Made by a program: the position numbers and the translations under genes. From Cryomorpha sp963748925 (GTDB taxonomy: Bacteria > Bacteroidota > Bacteroidia > Flavobacteriales_D > Cryomorphaceae): DNA of 64,000 nucleotides. Below the pieces are notes generated by a model. That model did not search any database, had not been told where the DNA came from, and was given only the letters and a program-made list of their open reading frames with translations. Shown piece by piece: positions 18,220-28,400 of the stretch; the first letter of the stretch is position 1, and every line of letters begins with the position of its first letter. The stretch covers positions 620,001-684,000 of the forward strand of contig CAVVKG010000009.1 of assembly GCA_963748925.1 (NCBI GenBank), written 5' to 3'.

Positions 18220-18503
18220 ATATACCAAAGTGAGTCTTTTCTCCACTTTGAAGCTTTTCTATGTATCCCTGGAACAAGGTTTTTCACGGAACGATAAAGT
18301 GTGCGGTGGGTGCTCCCCTACAGGGGCTGGGGGCGCGCGCGGGCATTAATATGCTTAGGATCAGAAAAGACCATTTAGCTTGATTTCTATATTGAAATGC
18401 AGTCTTTCTTAGAAAATACAGAAGATCTCTGATCCAATCCAAAAATTTTTAACTTTAGCTTGTTGCCGGAAAACTTTTTCAGAATCACTAATTTTCATAG
18501 ACA

Positions 18504-18532
18504 TTGTAATCTCAAAATAATACGTATCTTTG
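18504..18532 (+). promoter_or_regulatory. Promoter of rimP-nusA-infB
   Basis: TTG (18504-18506), an 18-nt spacer, then TATCTTTG (18525-18532) fits the Bacteroidetes housekeeping promoter TTG-N(17-19)-TAnnTTTG. Transcription should start near 18538-18541, leaving a leader of about 55 nt. Confidence 0.85.
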
Positions 18533-18556
18533 CGCCAGAAAAAGACTTTAAAAGTG

Positions 18557-18580
18557 AGAGGGGCAGCTGCCCCTCTTTTC
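18557..18580 (+). promoter_or_regulatory. Perfect 20-bp palindrome in the rimP leader
   Basis: AGAGGGGCAG followed at once by its reverse complement (18557-18576), then TTTTC, sits between the predicted transcription start and the TTG start of rimP at 18594. It forms a strong hairpin resembling an intrinsic terminator, and could act as an attenuator, a 5' mRNA stabiliser or a protein-binding site. Confidence 0.75.
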
Positions 18581-18593
18581 ATTACACCTAGAT

Positions 18594-19061
18594 TTGATTA
18601 CTGAAAATACAATACGGGCACTGGTTGCCGAGAAGATAGAAGAGACTGATTACTACCTGCTTAGCGTAGAGATCAAGCCCGGAAATGCGATAAGCGTTGA
18701 GCTTGAAAGCATGGGGCCAATTTCGATATCTGATTGTGTGGACATAAGTCGTCAAATTGAGCATAATCTCGATAGAGAAGAAGAAGATTTTTCTCTGCAG
18801 GTTAGTTCACCGGGTCTTGATAAGCCGCTTAGAGATTACAGGCAGTATATCAAGAACGTGGGTCGTCATCTTAAAATCAGACTTACAGATGGGTCTGAGT
18901 TTGAAGGTGAATTGCTCAAGGCAGATGAGGAAAAAATCGAAGTGCAGGAGCGTAAAAAGGAACGGGTTGAGGGCAAAAAGAAAAAAGAGCTCGTTGAAAT
19001 TAACCACGTTTTGGAGTACCCTCAGATAAAACAGGCAAAAATTAAAATTACATTCAAATAG
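18594..19061 (+). CDS. rimP: Ribosome maturation factor RimP
   Basis: A 155-residue RimP, needed for 30S subunit maturation. The segments DDYLL-like ETDYYLLSVEIKPGN, SISDCVDISRQIEHNLDR and FSLQVSSPGLDKPLRDYRQY match the family's alpha/beta N-domain, and a C-terminal SH3-like part follows. The start is TTG at 18594, chosen because it gives the expected N-terminus. First gene of the classical rimP-nusA-infB operon, with nusA 6 bp downstream. Confidence 0.94.
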   Translation: MITENTIRALVAEKIEETDYYLLSVEIKPGNAISVELESMGPISISDCVDISRQIEHNLDREEEDFSLQVSSPGLDKPLRDYRQYIKNVGRHLKIRLTDGSEFEGELLKADEEKIEVQERKKERVEGKKKKELVEINHVLEYPQIKQAKIKITFK

Positions 19062-19067
19062 GAAGAC

Positions 19068-20303
19068 ATGAGCAATACAAATTTGTTCGAATCATTCGCG
19101 GAGTTTAAGGAATTTAAAAGCATAGACAGGGAAACGATGATGCGTATTCTGGAAGATGTATTCCGCAATATGCTGATTAAAAAACACGGTACTGATGACA
19201 ATTTTGACATCATTATCAATCCCGATGAAGGTGACCTTGAGATTTGGCGTAACCGTGAGATCGTACCCGATGGAGAAGTAGAAGACGATAATAGTCAGAT
19301 TGCTCTGTCAGAGGCTATAAAAATTGAGCCCGATTTTGAAATTGGTGAAGAGGCAACTGAGGAAATCAGACTTGAGCATTTTGGTCGACGTAGCATTTTA
19401 TCGATGCGTCAAAACCTTGTGTCGAAAATTATAGAGCTTGAAAAAGATAGCTTGTACAAAAAGTACAGCGAGCGTGTTGGAGAGATTATTACCGGAGAGG
19501 TTTATCAGGTTTGGAAGCGAGAGATTTTGCTACTTGATGATGAAGGGAACGAATTGATTTTGCCGAAAGCGGAGCAAATTCCATCAGACTACTTTAAGAA
19601 AGGTGATGCTGTGAGAGCGGTCGTGGCCAAAGTAGAGATGCGTAATAACAATCCCGTGGTTATTCTATCGCGTACAGCACCGGAGTTTTTGGAGCGTATG
19701 TTTGAAATGGAAGTTCCTGAGGTTTTTGATGGTCTTATCACCATCAAGAAAATTGTACGTGTACCGGGTGAGAGAGCTAAGGTAGCTGTAGAATCTTATG
19801 ATGACCGCATTGACCCAGTTGGGGCTTGTGTTGGTATGAAGGGATCAAGAATACACAGTATAGTGCGTGAGTTGAAAAACGAGAATATCGATGTTATAAA
19901 CTATACTTCGAATATTCAGTTATTAATACAACGTTCATTGAGTCCGGCTAAGATTACCAATATCAAAATCAACGAGGAAGAAATGAAGGCTGAGGTATTC
20001 CTTAAGCCCGATCAGGTTTCTCTTGCGATTGGTAAAGGCGGATTTAATATTAAATTGGCGAGTAAGCTTACAGGATACGATCTGGATGTATATCGAGAAA
20101 CCGAAGAGGATGACGAAGATGTAGATTTGGATGAGTTTGCAGATGAAATCGATGGCTGGATCATCGATGAATTAAAGGCTGTAGGTTTAGACAGTGCCAG
20201 GAGTGTTTTGGAGTTAACCAAAGAAGATTTGGTATCGCGAACAGACCTGGAAGAAGAAACAATAGCAGAAATTATGAAAATCCTTCGCGAAGAGCTTGAT
20301 TAA
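19068..20303 (+). CDS. nusA: Transcription termination/antitermination factor NusA
   Basis: NusA (411 residues), which binds RNA polymerase and nascent RNA. Order: N-terminal polymerase-binding domain (1-125), S1 domain (about 135-200), two KH domains (about 205-350; IGKGGFNIKLASKLTGY near 325-341) and a short acidic C-terminal helical part. Length matches Bacteroidetes NusA, without the extra E. coli acidic repeats. It lies between rimP and infB. Confidence 0.96.
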   Translation: MSNTNLFESFAEFKEFKSIDRETMMRILEDVFRNMLIKKHGTDDNFDIIINPDEGDLEIWRNREIVPDGEVEDDNSQIALSEAIKIEPDFEIGEEATEEIRLEHFGRRSILSMRQNLVSKIIELEKDSLYKKYSERVGEIITGEVYQVWKREILLLDDEGNELILPKAEQIPSDYFKKGDAVRAVVAKVEMRNNNPVVILSRTAPEFLERMFEMEVPEVFDGLITIKKIVRVPGERAKVAVESYDDRIDPVGACVGMKGSRIHSIVRELKNENIDVINYTSNIQLLIQRSLSPAKITNIKINEEEMKAEVFLKPDQVSLAIGKGGFNIKLASKLTGYDLDVYRETEEDDEDVDLDEFADEIDGWIIDELKAVGLDSARSVLELTKEDLVSRTDLEEETIAEIMKILREELD

Positions 20304-20354
20304 ACGAAGGATTTCATTTATTTTATCATCTCGTAGAAACGGAGCAATATTTAT

Positions 20355-23241
20355 ATGCCAGGAAAGTCACAAACAGTAAGATTAAGTAAAGCCGCTAAGG
20401 AATTCAATGTGGGTATCTCCACAATTGTAGAATACCTTGCGTCTAATGGTCACGAAATAGAGAGTAACCCGAACACGAAGATAGATGCTACTGCCTACGA
20501 AATTCTTAAAGGCGAATTTCAGGATAGTAAAACGTTGAAGGAAAAATCTAAAACGGCCGGCGTCTCTTCAGGCAAACGCGAAACGGTGAGCCTGGATAGA
20601 AATGTACCTGAAGCTGAGAAACCGGCAAAAGAAGAACCTAAGGAAATTCTTATTAAGAATGTTCAGGGTACTACCGAACCCGAAGCTGAAGAAGAGGTTA
20701 TCAGACCCAGCGCTAGCAAAGGGCCCAGGTATTTCTGTTGTTGGTAAAATAGACCTCAACAAGAAAAAACCCGCTCCTGTAGAAGAGAAGAAAGAAGAAG
20801 AGAAACCGGCAGAAAAGGCTGAGGAGCCTGCTGAAACTCCAAAAGTAGAAGCAAAGGAAGAAACACCTGCTCAAAAGGCTGATGTTAAAAAAGAAGAAGA
20901 CAAGAAGTCTGAGACTAAGGCTGAAGAAAAGACTGAGGAAGAGAAGGTAGAAGAAAAGCCGGAAAAGACTGCCGAAGAGGTGAAGGAAGATGCTGCTAAA
21001 GCTTTAGCCGATAAGAAAGCTGCTGCTGCCCAGCGTGACGAGGACAATACCATTCGCACAAATGTTGGCAAGCTTGCCGGCCCTACCGTAGTTGGAAAAA
21101 TAGTCCTTCCGGAAAAACCGAAAAAGAAGAAAAAACCAGTAATGAGTACCGACCCTGATACGGAAACGCAGCAAGGTCGTCGCAAACGAAAAAGAATTGT
21201 TCAAAAGGCAGATCCGAAGAAGAGTGGAGGAGGCGCACCAAGAAAGCCGGGCGGAGGTCCGGGAAGTGGTGGTGCCGCAGGTGGTCAGAATAGAGGAAGA
21301 AAACCTGCTAAAGCCGGTGGACCGCGCAGAGAAGTTACTCAGGAAGATATCGATAGAGAGTTGAAAGAAACGCTTGCTAAACTTAGCGGTGGTAGCAAGT
21401 CTAAAGGTGTTAAAAACAGAAGGCTGAAGCGTGATGAGCACAGGTCGAGAGCGGAAGAACGAGCACAGCAGGTAGAAGAAGAATCTAAAACTCTTAAACT
21501 AACCGAATTTGTAACGGTGAGTGACCTTGCCAGCCTTATGGGGGTAAGTGTCCCAGAAATTATCTCGGCTTGTATGAGCCTTGGTATTATGGCTTCGATA
21601 AATCAGAGGCTTGATGGAGAGACCATTTCTATAGTAGCTGAAGAATTTGGCTTTGAAGTTGAATTTACATCAGCGGAAGGTCAGGAAGCTATTCAAGTTG
21701 AAGAAGATAAGCCGGAAGATCTGAAGGATCGCGCTCCGATTGTTACTGTAATGGGTCACGTTGACCACGGTAAAACTTCCCTTTTGGATTATATCCGTAA
21801 AGAGAATGTGATTGGTGGTGAGGCCGGTGGAATCACCCAGCACATTGGTGCTTACAGCGTAGAGTTAGAGAATGGCAAGCGAATTACTTTCCTTGATACT
21901 CCGGGTCACGAAGCCTTTACGGCCATGCGTGCTCGTGGTGCCCAGGTTACTGACCTTGCGATTATTGTAGTTGCTGCAGATGATGACGTGATGCCTCAAA
22001 CAAAAGAGGCTATTAATCACGCGCAGGCGGCAGGTGTTCCAATGATTTTTGCCATCAACAAGATAGATAAAGACGGAGCGAATCCGGAAAGAATTAAAGA
22101 GCAACTTGCTCAGATGAATATTTTGGTTGAAGACTGGGGAGGTAAATTCCAAAGCCAGGAAATTTCGGCCAAGAAAGGATTGAATATTGATGACTTGCTT
22201 GAGAAAGTATTGCTCGAAGCTGAGGTACTGGAACTTAAAGCCAATCCGGATAAAAATGCAATTGGAACGGTTATAGAGTCAACGCTAGATAAGGGTCGTG
22301 GTTATGTAACGACTATAATTGTTGAAGGCGGAACCCTCAGAGTGGGTGATGTAATGCTTGCCGGTCGTTATACAGGTAGAGTAAAAGCCATGTACAACGA
22401 GCGAGGTGTTGCGGTAAAAGAAGCAGGACCATCCATTCCGGTTTCTATGTTGGGACTTAGTGGAGCGGCAAATGCCGGTGATCGATTCAACGTACTTAGC
22501 GATGAGCGCGAAGCTCGGGCTATAGCTACGAAACGTGAGCAATTGCAACGTGAGCAGGGTGTTCGTACACAGAAACACATTACTCTTGATGAGATTGGAA
22601 GACGTATTGCAATAGGTGACTTTAAAGAGCTTAACATTATCCTTAAAGGGGATGTGGATGGATCGGTTGAGGCACTTGCAGATTCACTTCAGAAACTCTC
22701 AACTGAGAAGATTGCAGTTAACGTAATTCACAAAGCAGTAGGTCAAATTACTGAAAGTGATGTACTTCTTGCCACAGCCTCTGATGCAATCATCGTAGGT
22801 TTCCAGGTTAGACCATCGGGTGGAGCACGTAGACTCGCTGAAAAAGAAGAAATCCAGATCAAGATTTACTCTATCATTTACGCAGCCATTGAAGATGTTA
22901 AAGACGCGATGGAAGGAATGCTGTCGATGAAAATTGAGGAGAAAATTATTGGTAACGCCGAGATTCGAGAAACTTTCAAAATATCGAAAGTCGGAACGAT
23001 TGCAGGTTGTTTTGTAACGGATGGTAAGATTACCAGAAATTCTAAAATACGCGTTATTCGCGATGGAATCGTGGCTTACACAGGCGAGCTTGGAAGCTTA
23101 AAACGCTTTAAAGACGATGTGAAAGAAGTTACTAAAGGATATGAATGTGGTCTTAATGTTGAGAAGTTTAACGACATTAAAGAGGGTGATATAATAGAAG
23201 CCTTTGAAGAGGTGGAAGTGAAACAAACTCTGGCTGATTAA
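20355..23241 (+). CDS. infB: Translation initiation factor IF-2, frameshifted
   Basis: IF-2 brings fMet-tRNA to the 30S subunit. Residues 1-50 form the IF2 N-terminal subdomain. A long low-complexity Lys/Glu/Ala stretch follows, then a Gly/Arg-rich linker, a second IF2_N (SDLASLMGVSVPEIISACM), the G domain (GHVDHGKTSLLD, DTPGHEAF, NKID) and the C-terminal beta-barrel domains. The first 124 codons are in a different frame from the rest. The GGGCCC at 20721-20726 has one C too many: deleting it joins SASKGP to GISVVGKIDL and gives 961 residues, normal for Bacteroidetes. As IF-2 is essential, a base-calling error is likely. A strong terminator follows. Confidence 0.95.
20721..20726 (+). other. 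Frameshift site in infB (extra C)
   Basis: GGGCCC followed by AGGT. Reading GGG CCA GGT restores the downstream frame; the sequence as given has one additional C. See the infB entry. Confidence 0.85.
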
Positions 23242-23302
23242 AGTCACTTGATAATGTAATTTCCCGGAGAATTAGAAGATTCGGAAATAGATATAGAGTA
23301 AG

Positions 23303-23327
23303 AAAGCCCGGGATTTCCCGGGCTTTT
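23303..23327 (+). terminator. Intrinsic terminator after infB
   Basis: A perfect 10-bp stem (AAAGCCCGGG / CCCGGGCTTT) with an ATTT loop and a short T tail, 60 bp after the infB stop. This closes the rimP-nusA-infB operon. Confidence 0.9.
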
Positions 23328-23395
23328 CAGTTTCTATTATTTACTTAATCAATAACCTATGAATTAAGATTAATTGCTGAAATGTGAACTGGCAA

Positions 23396-23917
23396 TTACT
23401 CGTCTACTTCTTCTGCAATTTCGCGAAGAGGTGGAAGCTCAATCTTATCCTTTACGATATAACTACCGGGGTATTCCCGGGCTACTTCTTGCTTAAATTT
23501 TTCGCATTCAAGTCTTGTGCGAAAGTCACTGACACGAAGACGGAAGTTAGGCGCCAGATATGAAATATACGCTCCGGTATTCGGGTATTTACGGATGAAA
23601 GCTCCTCGCTTTTCCTGCGCATTTTTCCGATCCCCAAAATAAATTTGTACCCTGTACCCGTCTGGTTTAGCCGGGTATTCTTTTCTCAATTCATTTATCG
23701 CCTCAATTCCGCTGCTCTCAATAATTCGAATTGTCCCAATTTCAGGTTGCACACTTAAATCACTTCTTTTTATTTTCAGACTATCGGCATTTCGAGGAGT
23801 TGTTTGAGGTTTATAAAGTCTCCAATCCTCATTTTCCTGAGCTAAAGATGAAAAAGGAAGGGAAATAAGGAGAAGAAAAACGTAAACTGAAAGCTTGTTA
23901 ATCATTTTGAAGTGCAA
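23396..23917 (-). CDS. SPOR domain-containing exported protein
   Basis: A 173-residue secreted protein. The likely start is the ATG at 23905 (MINKLSVYVFLLL), giving a signal peptide ending LAQ. Residues about 85-160 form a SPOR domain (YRVQIYFGDR, YISYLAPNFRLRVSDFRTR, YPGSYIVKDKIELP). SPOR domains bind denuded peptidoglycan glycan strands, so a periplasmic cell-wall role is plausible. It is convergent with infB and divergent from the ACIII operon. Confidence 0.85.
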   Translation of the reverse strand: MHFKMINKLSVYVFLLLISLPFSSLAQENEDWRLYKPQTTPRNADSLKIKRSDLSVQPEIGTIRIIESSGIEAINELRKEYPAKPDGYRVQIYFGDRKNAQEKRGAFIRKYPNTGAYISYLAPNFRLRVSDFRTRLECEKFKQEVAREYPGSYIVKDKIELPPLREIAEEVDE

Positions 23918-24107
23918 AATTGGTGCGTAAATTTAACGCAATATTAATGCATCTATTTGAGATAGCGATGTGTTTACCTGATAGAAAGAATAAAAATGAA
24001 CTGAAAATACCATGAGCACGAAGTTGCCTGTTATTTAGATTCATTATAAATTATTTATAACCATGACAATTTTATGACAATAGGGTGATTCTAACTGATG
24101 TTTATTT

Positions 24108-24115
24108 TAGTTTTG
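24108..24115 (+). promoter_or_regulatory. Possible -7 box of the ACIII operon
   Basis: TAGTTTTG fits TAnnTTTG, 43 bp before actA. The -33 position lacks TTG, so confidence is low. Confidence 0.35.
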
Positions 24116-24157
24116 TGCCAAATTTAAAGAGGCATTTATCTGATCACACGCTTAGAT

Positions 24158-25456
24158 ATGAAGCATATTTCAAAAGAGCTTAGTATAGTTCTTAAGGCAT
24201 TTTGGATTACATTTTTCGTTTTTGGCTTTACAGCGTTTATGGCTGTTCATGCTCAAGACGGCGAGAAGCTCTTCAAGCAGAACTGCTCTGCCTGCCACAA
24301 GGTTAATGAACCTTTAGTAGGTCCTGCCCTGAAGGGTGTGCAGGAGCGTTGGGCAGGGAAGGAAGAACTCCTTTACGAATGGATTAAAAATCCGGCTAAA
24401 GTTAAAGACATGGGCGATCCCTATGTTGATAAACTTCTTGCTGAATGGATGCCGAAAGGGGGCCTTATGGCTGCTCAGCTGGTTTCTAACGAAGAGATCG
24501 ATGCGATCCTTAGCTATGTTGAAACGTGGGAGCCACCGGCTCCACCCGTTAATGATGGTGGCGGTACTGCCTCGGGCCCTGGGGCTACCCCTGTAGACCA
24601 GGGATTCTCAAGTGTATGGCTTCTTATTGTAGCATTCATCCTTCTTGTACTTGTTTTCTCGCTAGTTGGAGTTCGCTCTTCACTAACGCGATTGAACACA
24701 GCTATTCTCGATGCTGAAGGACAGGAAGTAGAGCCAGAGCTTTCTTCAATGGAGCGATTCAAATTGTGGTTATGGAAGAATAAAGCTTTCGTATCCATTA
24801 TTTCTATTCTTGTTGTGGTATACTTTGTCGTTCTGGGTTATGAGGCTCTTATGGGAATTGGGGTTTATCAGGGATACACTCCCGAACAGCCTATTCAGTT
24901 TAATCATACTCTTCACGCAGGGCAGAATGAAATTGCTTGTGTGTACTGTCACTCAGGAGCGTTGGAAAGCAAGAATGCCGGTATTCCATCAGCTAATATC
25001 TGTATGAATTGCCACCAGGGTATTAATGAAGGTAGAACACCTGAAGGTACCCAGGAGATAGCCAAGATTTACGATGCTATAGGTTGGGATTTAGAGACCC
25101 GCAGCTACACCGGAGAGGAGAAGCCAATTAAATGGGTTAAAGTTCACAACCTTCCGGATCACGTATACTTTAATCACGCTCAGCACTACGTTGTAGGTGA
25201 GATTGAGTGTCAGGAGTGCCACGGTCAGATACAGGAAGATTATACAGTAGCAGGTCAGTACGCCCCATTGACTATGGGATGGTGTATTGATTGCCACAAT
25301 ACCACCGCTGTTAAAATGGATGGTAATGGGTACTATGATGAAGTTCACGAACGTCTTGTTGATCACGGTCAGGAAGAATTAAAGAAATATTTAGAGGATG
25401 GTACGATTACCGTGAAAGATCTCGGTGGTTGGGAATGTTCTAAATGTCACTATTAA
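24158..25456 (+). CDS. actA: Alternative complex III subunit ActA, multiheme cytochrome c
   Basis: A 432-residue membrane-anchored cytochrome. Six CxxCH motifs are visible, starting at Cys43 (CSACH), Cys261 (CVYCH), Cys282 (CMNCH), Cys351 (CQECH), Cys376 (CIDCH) and Cys427 (CSKCH). The first lies in an N-terminal monoheme cytochrome domain after a signal or anchor segment (residues 12-32). Hydrophobic helices at about 153-171 and 211-233 follow, then the pentaheme domain typical of ActA. In ACIII, ActA relays electrons from quinol oxidation to the terminal cytochrome. First gene of the operon; actB starts 20 bp downstream. Confidence 0.93.
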   Translation: MKHISKELSIVLKAFWITFFVFGFTAFMAVHAQDGEKLFKQNCSACHKVNEPLVGPALKGVQERWAGKEELLYEWIKNPAKVKDMGDPYVDKLLAEWMPKGGLMAAQLVSNEEIDAILSYVETWEPPAPPVNDGGGTASGPGATPVDQGFSSVWLLIVAFILLVLVFSLVGVRSSLTRLNTAILDAEGQEVEPELSSMERFKLWLWKNKAFVSIISILVVVYFVVLGYEALMGIGVYQGYTPEQPIQFNHTLHAGQNEIACVYCHSGALESKNAGIPSANICMNCHQGINEGRTPEGTQEIAKIYDAIGWDLETRSYTGEEKPIKWVKVHNLPDHVYFNHAQHYVVGEIECQECHGQIQEDYTVAGQYAPLTMGWCIDCHNTTAVKMDGNGYYDEVHERLVDHGQEELKKYLEDGTITVKDLGGWECSKCHY

Positions 25457-25476
25457 AATAACGCTGCACGAATAGT

Positions 25477-28400
25477 ATGGCTGAAAATAAAAAATACTGG
25501 GTTGGGCTTGAAGAGCTTAATGAAACAAAAGAGTTTCAGGAGGCAAGCCTTAATGAGTTTACTCAAGATGCGAAATCTGTAGATGAATTTCTATCGGATA
25601 CTGGCTTGGATAAAACGACTACCAATCGTAGAGATTTCCTTAAGTTTTTAGGGTTTAGTGTAACTGCTGCAACTGTTGCGGCCTGTGAAACTCCTGTAAT
25701 TCACTCGGTGCCTTATCTAAATAAGCCTGAACAAATTACACCTGGCGTTCCTACTTACTATGCCTCTACCTTTTTTGACGGGTATGATTACGCCAGCTTA
25801 ATTGTTAAGACCCGAGAAGGCCGTCCTATTTTCCTGAAAGGGAACAGGAAGCACGGAATTAATCAGGGTGCACTTACGGCTCGTGTTAACTCATCTGTTC
25901 TTAGCCTTTATGACGGCTCTCGTCTAAAAGGCCCTAAAATGGAAGGGAATGATGTTGCCTGGTCTGATCTCGATTCTTCACTGAAGTCTGAATTATCTGC
26001 AGTTGCAAATAGCGGGAAAGACATTGTTCTGCTTACAGGTACAATTATTAGCCCTTCTACGCAAAAAGCTATTCAGGAATTTAAATCGGCTTTTGGAGGT
26101 GATGTGCGGGTAGTTACTTACGATCCCATTTCGCGCTATGGCATACGCAAAGCAAATCAGGCCAGTTTTGGAAAATCATTTATTCCTGATTACGACTTTT
26201 CTAAGGCTAAAACAATTGTAAGTGTTGATGCAGACTTTATGGACAACTGGTTACTTCACAATCAGTACGTGCCTCAGTATGCAAAAACCCGCAACCCGCA
26301 AGGGGAGTGGATGAGCAAGCACTATCAATTTGAAACACGACTTTCTTTGTCTGGTTCTAATGCTGATGTGCGCGTGCCGATTACACCTTCACAGGAAGGT
26401 AATGTAGTGATGGCTATATATAACAAGATTGCAAAACTTACCGGTTCGGCTTCTATGTCTGGCAGTACCGATGGTTTGCCGGCTGCAGCGATTGAAAATG
26501 CTGCTAACAGCTTGTATTCAAACCGCGGTAAATCTTTATTTATTTGCGGAAGCAATGACCCTAATGTACAAGTAATCGCCAATGCCATTAACTCGGCACT
26601 TGGTAATTATGGAACTACTATATCTACCGATGTAGAAACATTTATAAACCAGGGTAACGATGAAGAGGTAATGCAGCTTGTTTCGGATATGAATGCCGGA
26701 ACTGTTGGTGCTTTATTGATTCACGGAGATATTAATCCGGTTTACTCTCTTCCTAATAGTGATGATTTCTTAACGGGGTTGTCATCTGTGGGCCTTACCT
26801 TATCTTTCTCAGGGTGGGCTGATGAAACTTCTTCGAAGTGTAAATATATTTGTCCGGATCACCATTACTTAGAATCCTGGAATGACTTTTATCCTAAAAC
26901 AGGACATTCATCGTTGGCTCAGCCAACAATTTCTCCGCTATATAAAACGCGACAGTTTCAGGAAAGTCTTTTGACATGGTCGGGAAATACTACATCATAT
27001 CACGATTATATACGCTCAGTTTGGCAGGATTACTCTGCTTCTATTGGCGATGCAAGTATTCTATTTGAAGACTTTTGGTTTAATGCCCTGCGCAACGGAT
27101 CAGTGAGTGTAAAAGTTCCTTCTGCTGATTGGTCAGCTGAGGTTGCTCAGGGATCGGTTTCTGCTGCCGCCGGGAAACTAAGCGGAGGTACGCCAGATGC
27201 AAATACATTTGAAGTTGTACTTCACACCAAAGTAGGTATCGGTAATGGAGCACATGCTACTAACCCGTGGCTTCAAGAGTTGCCAGATCCTATTTCAAAG
27301 ATTACCTGGGATAATTATATTGCCATGAACCCTGCTGATGTGGAAGCCATGGGCTTTAATATGCATCTTGGTCAGGAACTACCGGCTTCATTGGCTAAAC
27401 TTACTGTTAATGGCAAGAGTGTTACCCTTCCGGTAGTGCCTCAGCCAGGTCAGAAAAAAGGAACCGTTTCAATGGCTCTTGGTTATGGTCGCGGAAGCGG
27501 TCAGGAAGATATAGGCAAAGCTGCTTACCGTAGCATGCCATATGGCGGTTATGAAGTTGACGACGAGGGAAGAAAGGTTATTATAGGTAAAAATGTTTAT
27601 CCTTTTGTGGCTTTGGTAAATGGGGCGATGTCCTATAATCTTACTGGCGCAACTATTGAAGGTGTAGCAGGTGGTTATCCAATAGCAAGCACACAAACGC
27701 ATCATACGTTGATGGGTCGTGATTCTATAGTTCGTGAAACTACATTTAGTACATTCAAGTCGGCTCCTAAGGAGGTTTATAATCCTGCGCATGAGCTTGT
27801 TGTTCGTGAAAATGGTATAGCAACAAAAAAAGATGTTGACGAAGTTGATATCTGGGCAGCACACCCTGTAAAAGGTGTTGGTCATCGCTGGGGTATGTCT
27901 ATTGACCTATCTACTTGTATAGGCTGTAGTGCTTGTGTTACTGCTTGTCATTCAGAAAATAATGTACCCGTTGTGGGTAAAGATGAGATTCGTCGCGGTA
28001 GAGATATGCACTGGATGCGTATTGACCGATACTACTCATCGGATATGAGTTTGGAAAAAGGCGCAGAAATGGGCGAGGGTATTATTGATACCTACCGCGA
28101 TATGGAGGTTCCGGAATTTGAGAATCCAACTACGGTTTTCATGCCGATGATGTGCCAGCATTGTAACCATGCACCATGTGAAACGGTTTGTCCCGTTGTT
28201 GCAACTACTCATAGCAATGAAGGTCTTAACCAAATGACTTATAACCGCTGTATCGGTACCCGATACTGCGCAAATAACTGTCCGTTTAAAGTGCGTCGTT
28301 TTAATTGGTTTAACTACAAGGCTTACGATAAATTTGCCAAAGTTAATCCGGCACAGGATGCTACTGCACGTATGGTATTGAATCCGGATGTTACTGTCCG

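Larger units (their letters stand above)
17640..18503. other. Noncoding region with colinear duplication and hairpins
   Basis: About 860 bp without a credible gene between the MORN protein and the rimP promoter. It is dominated by an imperfect direct duplication (17650-17819 and 17920-18219) with nested hairpins and a short tandem repeat. A G+C-rich segment near 18310-18345 (CCCCTACAGGGG followed by a CG run) is compositionally unlike its surroundings and resembles another dispersed intergenic element. Confidence 0.6.

Noticed and set aside
20602..20760. Separate upstream start for a second infB product
   Set aside because: The overlapping reading frame upstream of 20720 encodes a basic, non-homologous string; the IF2 N-terminal domain is in the other frame, so a one-base break explains it better.
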